A DNA stretch of 8,442 nt from Anaerolineales bacterium UBA5069 (GCA_002415895.1 DIAV01000145.1:7789-16230); one strand, 5' to 3'; shown: positions 1-7,556, counted from the stretch's first letter. Numbers and translations are program-made. Notes: generated by a model not told the origin, from the letters alone.

Positions 1-39
1 ATTTGCAACCCACTGTGCCGGACTACATTAATTTGGGTA

Positions 40-68
40 TTGAATGTGCATCAAAAGGGTGCTATTAT
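40..68 (+). promoter_or_regulatory. Sigma-70-type promoter for the methyltransferase gene
   Basis: A -35 element TTGAAT (40-45) is followed by a 17-base spacer and a -10 element TATTAT (63-68). The bases TGC just before the -10 make it an extended -10. Both hexamers differ from consensus by only one or two bases and the spacing is optimal. The predicted transcription start is near 75, giving a leader of about 105 bases before the GTG start at 180. The region is also AT-richer than its surroundings. This is a sequence match only; no expression is shown. Confidence 0.65.
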
Positions 69-89
69 CCCAAATGACGTTTGGGATAA
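65..89. promoter_or_regulatory. Perfect inverted repeat, probable operator
   Basis: TTATCCCAAA (65-74) and TTTGGGATAA (80-89) are perfect reverse complements separated by TGACG. The left arm overlaps the -10 hexamer and the repeat spans the predicted start of transcription, the classic position for a repressor that blocks RNA polymerase. The size suits a dimeric helix-turn-helix regulator. I do not recognise the motif as belonging to a named regulator family, and no regulator gene is in the window. As RNA it could also form a 10-bp hairpin if transcription started a little earlier. Confidence 0.55.
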
Positions 90-90
90 G

Positions 91-120
91 CGCGGTGGGC
101 GGTTTCCCACCGCGTTCTTT
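91..120 (+). terminator. Leader hairpin with short T-rich tail (attenuator-like)
   Basis: CGCGGTGGG (91-99) pairs perfectly with CCCACCGCG (106-114) around a 6-base loop, followed by TTCTTT (115-120). It lies inside the predicted methyltransferase leader, 59 bases before the start codon. It could be an intrinsic terminator acting as an attenuator, or the terminator of a gene to the left of the window. The T tract is short and interrupted, so termination may be weak. Confidence 0.45.
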
Positions 121-179
121 CCAGGGCCTGCCCGCCCTGTGGCGGATGCCGATTCATCGCTTGCAGGAATGGAATCCTT

Positions 180-1148
180 GTGACGCATATATCGCATACG
201 ACCGGCGCGCCCGCTGCTGCCTCTGCCGGTGCAGCGGCTGCCGTGCCGGTGATTGACTATGAAGGCAGTGGCTACAAGACCGAGTTCTGGGCGGGCCAGG
301 GACGCGACTATGAGGACGCGACTGAACGTCTGGCGCTCGGCTCTTTGTTGCCTCCAACCGGGCGGCGCATTGCCGAAATCGGCGCCGGCTTTGGTCGCCT
401 TGCCGATCTATATCGCGGTTACACGCAGATCGTGCTGATGGACTACAGCCGCACCCTGCTGCAGGATGCCGTACAACATTGGGGGCATGACCCCCGCTTT
501 GTTTTTGTGGCGGGCAACATTTATCAACTGCCTCTGGCGACGGGTGTGCTGGACAGCCTGGTCATGGTGCGGGTGATGCACCATCTGGCCGATGTGCCCG
601 CTGCACTCGCGCAGTTGCGCCGTACCATGCACAGCGGCAGCATGGCTGTGCTCGAGTATGCCAATAAGCGCAATCTGAAAGCGCTTGTACGCTGGGCCGC
701 ACGGAAGCAGGCATGGTCGCCCCTGAACGAGGCGCCGGTGGAGTTCGTGAAGCTCAATTATGACTTTCATCCGGCATGGATGGAGCAGCAGCTGCGCGAG
801 GCGGGACTGCTGGTGCGCCGCCAGTATGCGGTGTCGCATTTCCGCGCCGGCCCCATCAAGCAGCGCGTAAGCGCGCAACGGCTGGCGCGTATTGACGCAG
901 CGCTCTTCAATGTGGGCGGTCGCTATCCGCTGGCGCCGAGTGTCTTTGTGCAGCTCCAGTCACCGGCAGCGGCCCCTGCTGCGGCAGCCGGCGCTGCGCC
1001 GGAGGAGGTCGCGCAATTGTTCGCGTGCCCGGAATGCAGTCACGAGGGCATGGAGCGCGTCGCGGCGGATCAAGTGCGTTGCAGAGCATGTGGCGCATCG
1101 TATGCCAGACAACAGCAAATTTGGGACTTTAAGGATAGATTGGAATGA
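180..1148 (+). CDS. Class I SAM-dependent methyltransferase with C-terminal Trm112-like zinc ribbon
   Basis: Predicted cytoplasmic methyltransferase of 322 residues that would transfer a methyl group from S-adenosylmethionine; the substrate is unknown. The Rossmann fold is clear: motif I IAEIGAGFG (64-72), an acidic strand end LMDYS (86-90) where Asp88 should bind the ribose, GNIYQLPL (112-119), and the post-motif HHL (134-136). This matches Methyltransf_11-type enzymes. After an Ala/Pro-rich linker (about 262-275) comes a zinc ribbon with CPEC (283-286) and CRAC (301-304), ending in a Trm112-like IWDF. Residues 9-23 are another Ala-rich low-complexity stretch. The GTG start at 180 is chosen because GGAA (171-174) lies 5 bases upstream, with AGGA further up, and it keeps the whole fold. 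It appears monocistronic, behind its own promoter. The fold is certain; the methylated target (RNA, protein, lipid or quinone) cannot be told. Confidence 0.85.
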   Translation: MTHISHTTGAPAAASAGAAAAVPVIDYEGSGYKTEFWAGQGRDYEDATERLALGSLLPPTGRRIAEIGAGFGRLADLYRGYTQIVLMDYSRTLLQDAVQHWGHDPRFVFVAGNIYQLPLATGVLDSLVMVRVMHHLADVPAALAQLRRTMHSGSMAVLEYANKRNLKALVRWAARKQAWSPLNEAPVEFVKLNYDFHPAWMEQQLREAGLLVRRQYAVSHFRAGPIKQRVSAQRLARIDAALFNVGGRYPLAPSVFVQLQSPAAAPAAAAGAAPEEVAQLFACPECSHEGMERVAADQVRCRACGASYARQQQIWDFKDRLE

Positions 1149-1205
1149 TCGTCGGCGCACGTACAGGTGCGTCCTGCAGCGATACATAAGAGGCAACAGG
1201 AAGGC

Positions 1206-1236
1206 GCGGCACTTTATTGCCGCAGTTTGCGTTTTT
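1206..1236 (+). terminator. Weak intrinsic terminator candidate after the methyltransferase gene
   Basis: GCGGCA (1206-1211) pairs with TGCCGC (1218-1223) around CTTTAT, and a T run (1232-1236) follows after an 8-base gap. It lies 57 bases after the stop codon. The stem is short and the T run is displaced, so it may be leaky. Confidence 0.35.
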
Positions 1237-1419
1237 ATGTAGGTAATTTATGGGGCGATGTGCGCCTGGACGCACACGCAATTGGCAAGTGTAGCACCGC
1301 AAAAGGGTAGCACCGCAACAGATCGTTGTGATCAATGCGGTTTATGCAGCAATGCACGCTTGAAGTACTCGAGCCATGGCTCATTGCGGATTACGCCGCG
1401 CATTTATTCCATGGCGGAC

Positions 1420-1443
1420 CGTCGAGTCGTTTTTGATTCGACG
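1420..1443 (+). promoter_or_regulatory. Hairpin in the rpoD leader
   Basis: Bases 1420-1428 pair with 1435-1443 (nine pairs, one G-U) around a GTTTTT loop. The structure ends 25 bases before the rpoD ribosome binding site, so it leaves that site exposed. Its role is unknown. Confidence 0.3.
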
Positions 1444-1483
1444 TCTCATTATGACATTTCTTTACGACGGAGGTAGCCAACCC

Positions 1484-2776
<1,293 letters not shown>

Positions 2777-2824
2777 ACATTCGCTCCAGCCGGAGCGCGG
2801 GCTTGAAGGACGAACGGTGATGAC

Positions 2825-2860
2825 AATGCGGGGCATGCAAACGCATGCCCCGCATTTTTT
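2825..2860 (+). terminator. Strong intrinsic terminator of rpoD
   Basis: A 14-bp perfect stem (2825-2838 with 2843-2856, core GCGGGGCATGC) closes a 4-base AAAC loop and runs into TTTTTT (2855-2860). It begins 48 bases after the rpoD stop. The stability and T run make this a textbook rho-independent terminator. Confidence 0.92.
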
Positions 2861-2906
2861 CGTGCAGCGGCAGGGCCCCTGGGTAGCAGGCCGGCGTTGC
2901 CGACGC

Positions 2907-2935
2907 TTCCCAAGCGAATCGATTCGTGCTATAAA
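2907..2935 (+). promoter_or_regulatory. Promoter candidate for the DUF4256 gene with palindrome in the spacer
   Basis: The -10 candidate TATAAA (2930-2935) is preceded by TGC, an extended -10. A weak -35, TTCCCA (2907-2912), is 17 bases upstream. Between them is the perfect 12-bp palindrome CGAATCGATTCG (2915-2926), which would be a fitting operator position. The leader would be about 90 bases long and contains a second palindrome at 3002-3013. Confidence 0.45.
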
Positions 2936-3001
2936 TCGCACCTGCCTTTGCACGCCTTTGGTCTACAGACGATGTGCTGTGCGCTGTAATGCAAAATACA
3001 C

Positions 3002-3013
3002 GCGCACGTGCGC
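3002..3013. repeat. 12-bp palindrome in the DUF4256 leader
   Basis: GCGCACGTGCGC is a perfect palindrome ending 19 bases before the start codon. It shares the CACGTG core with parS but the flanks differ, so it is not a parS copy. It may be chance in GC-rich DNA or a regulator site. Confidence 0.3.
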
Positions 3014-3032
3014 ATCGAGAAAAGGAAGAATG

Positions 3033-3599
3033 ATGATGGAAACGACGACAGAGTTGTCACCGGAAGAACGGGTAGAACTGCTTAGTGCGCTGGAGGCCCG
3101 TTTTGAGAAGCACATGAAGCGCCATCACGATCTTGCGTGGGCCACTGTGCGCGCAAAGCTGGAAGCGCACCCGGAAAAGCTTTGGTCGCTGCATGAAATG
3201 GAACGCACGGGCGGCGAACCCGATGTAATTGGTTACGACAAGCAGACGGACGAGTACCTGCTTTGTGATTGTGCAGCGGAAAGCCCTGACGGCCGCAGGA
3301 GTCTTTGTTATGACCGCGCCGCGTTGAATGCGAGGAAAGAAAACAAGCCCAAGAGCAGCGCGCTGGATATGGCAGAGGCCATGGGCATTGAGCTTCTGAC
3401 AGAAGAGCAATATCGCGCGTTGCAGACGTTGGGCGCCTTTGACACAAAAACGTCAAGCTGGCTGGTCACGGCGCCCGATATTCGCAAGCTCGGCGGCGCG
3501 ATCTTTGGTGATCGGCGCTATAACACAATTTTCGTCTATCACAACGGCGCTGAGTCTTACTATGCAGCAAGGGGATTTCGGGGCATGTTGCGGGTCTGA
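3033..3599 (+). CDS. DUF4256 family protein, function unknown
   Basis: A 188-residue protein that I recognise as DUF4256 from its dense conserved blocks: ELLSALEARFEKHMKRH (15-31), LWSLHEMERTGGEPDVIGYD (50-69), CDCAAESPDGRRSLCYDR (78-95), RKENKPKSSA (101-110), GIELLTEEQYRALQTLGAFD (118-137), KTSSW (139-143), and the C-terminal block RRYNTIFVYHNGAESYYAAR (161-180). No signal peptide or membrane segment is visible, so it is probably cytoplasmic. Length is normal and the gene appears complete. The biochemical role of the family is not known to me. Three consecutive ATGs occur (3030, 3033, 3036); AGGA (3023-3026) is 3, 6 or 9 bases away, so 3033 or 3036 fits best. It lies alone between the rpoD terminator and a bidirectional terminator, so it is likely monocistronic. 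Confidence 0.88.
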   Translation: MMETTTELSPEERVELLSALEARFEKHMKRHHDLAWATVRAKLEAHPEKLWSLHEMERTGGEPDVIGYDKQTDEYLLCDCAAESPDGRRSLCYDRAALNARKENKPKSSALDMAEAMGIELLTEEQYRALQTLGAFDTKTSSWLVTAPDIRKLGGAIFGDRRYNTIFVYHNGAESYYAARGFRGMLRV

Positions 3600-3623
3600 T
3601 TCCCACACAAGCTGAAATTGGTG

Positions 3624-3662
3624 CAAAAGGAGGCCGTCGGAGATCCCGACGGCCTCCTTTTG
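3624..3662. terminator. Bidirectional intrinsic terminator between convergent genes
   Basis: A perfect 17-bp stem (3624-3640 with 3646-3662) closes a 5-base AGATC loop. The arms begin with CAAAAGGAGG and end with CCTCCTTTTG, so a T run is present on both strands. It sits 25 bases after the DUF4256 stop and 84 bases beyond the fbp stop on the other strand, and should serve both genes. Its right arm shares two bases with the parS site that follows. Confidence 0.88.
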
Positions 3663-3676
3663 TTTCACGTGAAACA
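3661..3676. other. parS: parS centromere site (ParB-binding)
   Basis: TGTTTCACGTGAAACA is a perfect 16-bp palindrome identical to the classic chromosomal parS sequence bound by ParB/Spo0J. ParB loads at parS, spreads as a CTP-dependent clamp, and recruits SMC and ParA to organise and separate newly copied origins. The site sits in a non-coding gap between convergent genes, touching the terminator hairpin on its left. No parA or parB gene is in the window. A chance exact match to a given 16-mer in a window this size is about two in a million. A smaller inverted repeat, CACATG/CATGTG (3678-3694), follows directly and has no assigned role. Confidence 0.88.
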
Positions 3677-3745
3677 TCACATGCCCGCCATGTGGCTGCT
3701 TGATGCGGGGATTCACAATGCCTCGCACACTTGCAGAATGAGCCA

Positions 3746-4789
3746 CTAAAGCAGCTGCGCGTCGTACTGCGCAATGAACGCCTCGGCCTTTTCCACCAGG
3801 TCGCGGCTGCCAATGTAGAGCGGCACGCGCTGGTGCAGGCTCGTGGGCGTCATCTCCAGGATCGGCTGCGTGCCGTCGCTGGCGTAACCCCCCGCCTGCT
3901 GCGCCAGGAACGCCAGCGGCGCGGCCTCATACAGCAGGCGCAACTTGCCGCTGCCCTTGCCTGGCGCGCGCGCTTCAGCTGGATAGTAGAAGACGCCGCC
4001 CGTTAGCAGGTTGCGGTGGAAATCGGCCACCAGCGAACCGATGTAGCGCAACGAAAGCGACAACCCACTCTCCTGCCCCCCTTGCAGCCAGTCGGTATAC
4101 GCCTGTACACCAGGCGACCAACGGCGCGCATAGGCCTGATTGACGCTGTAGTACTTTGCCTTGGCTGGAAAGCGCAGGTTGGGATGCGACAGGAAGAACT
4201 CACCTACGCGCGGATCCAGCGTAAAGCCGTGCACCCCGTTGCCCGTTGAGTAGACCAGCATGGTGCTGGAGCCGTAGACAACGTAGCCCGCAGCCACCAG
4301 ATCGCGCCCGGGCTGCAAACAATCTTCAAGCGTGCCTGCGCCGCCTTCGCTCTTGCGCCGGTGAATGGCAAAAATTGTGCCCACACTCACGTTCACATCA
4401 ATGTTCGATGATCCATCCAGCGGGTCATAGACCAGCGCATACTTGCCCGCTGTGTGGTGGGGCGGAATCGGGATGATGTCGTCCTCTTCTTCAGAGGCCA
4501 TCACCGCGACGCGGCCGGTGTGATCATTCAGGCGATAGATTGTGCGCTCGGCATACTCGTCCAGTTTCTGCACCACCTCTCCCTGCACATTCATTTCGCC
4601 CGTGCTGCCCAGAATGTCGGCCAAACCCGCGCGATTGGTGTGGCTGGCAATAAACTTGGCGGCGAGCGCAATGTCATAGAGCAGATTCGTGAGAATACCC
4701 GTTGCTTCGGGGTGCTCCGACTGTTGATCGAGGATATAGCGCTCAATCGTCATGATCTTGTCATGAAACGCGCGACGGTCAGTCATCAT
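3746..4789 (-). CDS. fbp: Fructose-1,6-bisphosphatase class I
   Basis: Cytoplasmic enzyme of gluconeogenesis (and of the Calvin cycle where present) that hydrolyses fructose 1,6-bisphosphate to fructose 6-phosphate and phosphate, using divalent metal ions. The 347-residue length is normal for class I. Metal-binding motifs are intact: ASEEEDD (98-104) and [11 protein letters not shown] (121-131). The substrate-binding stretch [18 protein letters not shown] (248-265) and the family signature [14 protein letters not shown] (281-294) with Glu288 are present. Two adjacent ATGs begin the gene; GAGGAG (complement of 4795-4800) is 5 and 8 bases upstream of them, so either may be used. It lies downstream of the lytic transglycosylase gene on the same strand, 109 bases apart with a long hairpin between. 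Co-transcription is possible but unproven. The 3' end faces the DUF4256 gene and shares its terminator. Confidence 0.97.
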   Translation of the reverse strand: MMTDRRAFHDKIMTIERYILDQQSEHPEATGILTNLLYDIALAAKFIASHTNRAGLADILGSTGEMNVQGEVVQKLDEYAERTIYRLNDHTGRVAVMASEEEDDIIPIPPHHTAGKYALVYDPLDGSSNIDVNVSVGTIFAIHRRKSEGGAGTLEDCLQPGRDLVAAGYVVYGSSTMLVYSTGNGVHGFTLDPRVGEFFLSHPNLRFPAKAKYYSVNQAYARRWSPGVQAYTDWLQGGQESGLSLSLRYIGSLVADFHRNLLTGGVFYYPAEARAPGKGSGKLRLLYEAAPLAFLAQQAGGYASDGTQPILEMTPTSLHQRVPLYIGSRDLVEKAEAFIAQYDAQLL

Positions 4790-4816
4790 TGACTCTCCTC
4801 AGGTGGGAAGGCGCCA

Positions 4817-4873
4817 CAAATTCGACAGATTCACTCAGATTTTGCCTTCATCTGTGAGAATCTGTCGAATTTG
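4817..4873. repeat. Long imperfect inverted repeat before fbp
   Basis: CAAATTCGACAGATTC (4817-4832) is perfectly complementary to GAATCTGTCGAATTTG (4858-4873). The pairing continues inward with two mismatches, giving 24-base arms with 22 pairs around a 9-base loop (4841-4849). It fills much of the gap between the lytic transglycosylase stop and the fbp start, ending 17 bases upstream of the fbp ribosome binding site. It lacks a clear T run on the minus strand, so it is not a typical terminator. It could be an mRNA processing or stabilising element, a weak terminator/attenuator, or a copy of a dispersed palindromic repeat. Confidence 0.8.
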
Positions 4874-4898
4874 CAGCCTTTGTGTTTGGAAATGTAGA

Positions 4899-7556
4899 TC
4901 AGGGTGTGCCGTAGAGGCGGGTGTAGTGGTAGAGATTCTCTGTAATGAGCTGCACGTAAAGGCGTGGCTCGCTGAAGGTGAGTATCTCCACGAACTGCGT
5001 ATCATCCGCGCCTGAGAGGTCGCGCCACGTCTTGGCGTTGCCGGGGCCGGCGTTGTAGCCCACCAGCGCCGAGACTTCGTTGCCGTCCAGATAGAGGCGC
5101 ACCCAATCAAAGTAGTAGGCGCCAAAATTGACGTTGATAAAGGGGCGATAGATGAGATCGTTTGACCAATCGGGGTGGCCCTGCTGGTCTGCTACCCAGC
5201 GCGCCGTGTCGGGGATGATCTGTGCCAGCCCCTGGGCGGCGGCGTAGCTGCGCGCGCCCTCCTCAAAAAGGCTCTCCTGGCGGATCATGCCGTAGTAAAG
5301 GAAGGGGTCCATGTTGTGGGCGCGCGCCTCGGAGGTAATCAGTTCGTCAAAATAGCGCGGGTAGACAAAGCTCTGCAGGAAGATCGGCGCGTTCTCCACC
5401 AGGCCCGCGGGGCTGAATTGGAGCAGGCGCGACATGCTGGTAATGCTGTGGCGATAGGCGCCGATGCGCGCAAATTCCAGCGCAAGCGCATAGAGCGTCT
5501 GCGGGTCATCCTTGTAGCGCTCATAGAGGCGGTCCAGCGCATCCGTGGCATTGGTGCGATCGTCCACCTGCAGGAGCAGCCGCCCCGTGCGCAGGTCCTG
5601 GTCGGCGGCCACGGCCTCGGCGAGCGCGGCGGGATTGCTTACGCCGGCGAACGCGTCCCACTGCTGAAGCCACTGCTCGGCAAAGGCCTGGCTGCCGTCA
5701 TCACCGGCAATGCGCGAAGGAGGGCCAACAACCTGACTGATGTTGCGCAACATGGCGGCGTCGGTGGTGGGCAGTCCCTGGAGCGCCTGCGCCGCAAGCA
5801 CACCGTAGTAGATGTCGGGCGCGCGATCAACCAGCGCCTGCCACGCGACACGCGCGGCCTCGGGTTCATTGTTGGCCGCATGCGCGCGGCCCAGCCAGTA
5901 TGCCACACCCGGCCAGCGGTAGTCGGGATACTCATTCTGCAAACGCGTGTAGGTGACAACAGCCTGGCCCTGCAACCCCGCACGCAGTGCACCCGTGCCC
6001 ACGGCGTAGAGCGCATCCGGGGCGCGCGTGCTCTGGGGGAAGAGCTCTACAAGCGCCAGCAGGTCAACGGCGGCCTCAACGTCATTGCCCACGCGCAGCG
6101 CCATGGCAGCGCTCTGCCAAAGCGCTTCGGGGGCCAGTGCGTCGGCGGCATAATCGCGTGCAAATGTGCGCAGCACGCGGCGCGCCCCCGCTTCATCCCC
6201 CTGTGCCGCCAGCGCGGAGGCTTTATCCAGCCACGCCTGGCCAAAGACGTCCGACGCAGCAAATTCAGTGATCACGCGATCAAGCAGGGGCAAGGCTGAC
6301 GCGGGATCCTCCACACCGATGTAGGACTCGGCCAGCCCCAGCAGCGCCGACGCGTAGCGGGGATCGCTGACGTCGGCGCTCTCCAGGAATGTGCTGTAGG
6401 CGTAGATGGCAGGCTGATACGCGCCCTCAACCAGGTCAATATAGCCGCGGTCCACAAGGTCAAAGTCAAGATTGCGGTTGACGAGTTCCACAAGCGCCAG
6501 ATAGGCGGACGAGGTGGCAGGGGCTTCGGCGGTGGCGGCGCGCCACTGCTCAATGGCAGCGGGATCATTGCCGGCACTGGCCAGCGCCGTGCCGGCCTGA
6601 TAGCGAATGCTGGCGCGATAAACGCTGTTCTGTGCAAAATCAAGAATGGCAAGCAATGCACCGGCGGCATCGGCGGGGCGTCCGGCATCATTGAAAACCT
6701 GCGCCTCACGCTCGAGCAGGCGCGACCTGGCAGGTGGGTTGGCCGAAGCGTCCGAGGCGCGGCGCAAGGCTTCGGCGGCGGCATCCACGTTGCCCAGCGT
6801 CAAATAGGCATCGGCAATGCGCGGCTGCACATACTCGTTCATCCACGGATAGCTCTCGAGGAAGGCCCAATACGCCTGAATCGCGGCATCTTGCGAGCCG
6901 GCGGCGTCGAGCGCGCGCGCGCGCAGGAAGGTATCGCGTCCGAGGAAATCCGCCGCGCCCGTGCCCGCGGTCTGCGTGGCGGCGTCCAGTTGGTCAAGCG
7001 CAGCCAGCGCTTCAGCAGGCGCACCATTGGCCAGCAGCGCGCGCGCCAATTCGAAGCGCGCCTCCATGGCCATTGTGGGATCCAGCCCTGCGCGGCCAAG
7101 CAGTTCATTGAGGGTTGTCAGCGCCGCATCATAGTTGCCCACGCGGAAGAGTTCGCGCCCCGTGTTGAGCAGGAACAAGGGGTCTGTGATGGCGGCGTCG
7201 TTGGGGGTGGCTGAAGGCGGTGGCAAAGCCGCGGGCGCAGCAGCAGGCGCAAGGGTGGCCGGCGGTGCGCCGCCGGGCGCTTGCGCCACCAGGGGGCCAC
7301 CCGCGCTGTCAATGACAACCGCTGCGTCACCCTGTGCGCCCGCGACGGGTGCAATGCTCCCTGCAGGATTCGCTGCCAGAGATGGCGTGGGGGTGTAGGT
7401 GGGCACGGCCACACTCTCCGTGCCTTCCGCGCCCTCACTCCGGTGGCAACCGGACGCGAAGAAGAAAAGCAGAACTGCTACGCCAAGTAGATAACGGTGG
7501 GGCGCAACGCGCAGCCAAGCTGCTCTACGCAGGCTCGCCTTGTCTATGGTGGACAT
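4899..7556 (-). CDS. TPR-containing lytic transglycosylase lipoprotein (Slt-like)
   Basis: Predicted exported lipoprotein of 885 residues that cleaves peptidoglycan glycan strands between MurNAc and GlcNAc. The N terminus has basic residues, a hydrophobic core YLLGVAVLLFFFA (22-34) and a lipobox ASGC with Cys37 as the lipidation site. A Thr/Pro/Ala-rich linker follows (about 50-120), starting with VPTYTPTPS. Residues about 125-735 are helical TPR-like repeats, as in the superhelical arm of Slt70. The C-terminal SLT domain (about 740-885) has the catalytic Glu761 in IRQES, AQGLAQIIP (774-782), GYNAGPGN (833-840) and YVQLITENLYHY (867-878). All key residues are intact. The start is uncertain: ATGs at 7556 and 7574 (891 residues) both lack a good ribosome binding site, and an open frame extends to 7697. 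I prefer 7556 because it gives a compact signal peptide. It is transcribed away from gatB and toward fbp. Confidence 0.9.
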   Translation of the reverse strand: MSTIDKASLRRAAWLRVAPHRYLLGVAVLLFFFASGCHRSEGAEGTESVAVPTYTPTPSLAANPAGSIAPVAGAQGDAAVVIDSAGGPLVAQAPGGAPPATLAPAAAPAALPPPSATPNDAAITDPLFLLNTGRELFRVGNYDAALTTLNELLGRAGLDPTMAMEARFELARALLANGAPAEALAALDQLDAATQTAGTGAADFLGRDTFLRARALDAAGSQDAAIQAYWAFLESYPWMNEYVQPRIADAYLTLGNVDAAAEALRRASDASANPPARSRLLEREAQVFNDAGRPADAAGALLAILDFAQNSVYRASIRYQAGTALASAGNDPAAIEQWRAATAEAPATSSAYLALVELVNRNLDFDLVDRGYIDLVEGAYQPAIYAYSTFLESADVSDPRYASALLGLAESYIGVEDPASALPLLDRVITEFAASDVFGQAWLDKASALAAQGDEAGARRVLRTFARDYAADALAPEALWQSAAMALRVGNDVEAAVDLLALVELFPQSTRAPDALYAVGTGALRAGLQGQAVVTYTRLQNEYPDYRWPGVAYWLGRAHAANNEPEAARVAWQALVDRAPDIYYGVLAAQALQGLPTTDAAMLRNISQVVGPPSRIAGDDGSQAFAEQWLQQWDAFAGVSNPAALAEAVAADQDLRTGRLLLQVDDRTNATDALDRLYERYKDDPQTLYALALEFARIGAYRHSITSMSRLLQFSPAGLVENAPIFLQSFVYPRYFDELITSEARAHNMDPFLYYGMIRQESLFEEGARSYAAAQGLAQIIPDTARWVADQQGHPDWSNDLIYRPFINVNFGAYYFDWVRLYLDGNEVSALVGYNAGPGNAKTWRDLSGADDTQFVEILTFSEPRLYVQLITENLYHYTRLYGTP

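Larger units (their letters stand above)
1149..1483. other. Gene-free leader region before rpoD with several small hairpins
   Basis: This 335-base stretch has no credible coding sequence. It holds a hairpin near the methyltransferase stop (1206-1223), a 6-bp stem TGTGCG/CGCACA (1259-1264 with 1271-1276), a 12-base direct repeat GTAGCACCGCAA (1291-1302 and 1307-1318), a 12-bp palindrome GAGCCATGGCTC (1371-1382), and a 9-bp stem closed by GTTTTT (1420-1443, one G-U pair). I could not find a convincing -35/-10 pair for rpoD here. Either the promoter is divergent from consensus or rpoD is partly read through from upstream. Confidence 0.5.

Noticed and set aside
1291..1318. T-box-like motif AGGGTAGCACCGC in the rpoD leader
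   Set aside because: It resembles the T-box core, but the tRNA-end-binding TGGN bases are replaced by TAGC, no stem I or terminator/antiterminator pair is visible, and rpoD is not a usual T-box target.
1376..1483. N-terminal extension of rpoD from an upstream ATG
   Set aside because: The extra 36 residues have no similarity to sigma factors, the upstream ATG lacks a ribosome binding site, and a strong GGAGG precedes the ATG at 1484.
2897..2935. TTGCCG (2897-2902) as the -35 for TATAAA (2930-2935)
   Set aside because: The spacer would be 27 bases, far too long for a sigma-70 promoter; the weaker TTCCCA at the correct distance is preferred.
3002..3013. Possible second parS, sharing the CACGTG core
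   Set aside because: The flanks are GCG/CGC and lack the TGTTT/AAACA arms needed for ParB recognition.
2817..3032. N-terminal extension of the DUF4256 protein
   Set aside because: It would be translated across the rpoD terminator and the promoter candidate, and family members begin close to the ELLSALEARFE block.
3453..3746. 97-codon minus-strand frame across the DUF4256 3' end, terminator and parS
   Set aside because: It spans the terminator hairpin and parS and is antisense to the DUF4256 coding sequence, with no recognisable domain.
5175..6299. 374-codon open frame on the plus strand opposite the lytic transglycosylase
   Set aside because: It is antisense to the TPR region of a well-supported gene. 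Its composition (Arg/Gly/Ala-rich) and lack of a ribosome binding site indicate a shadow.
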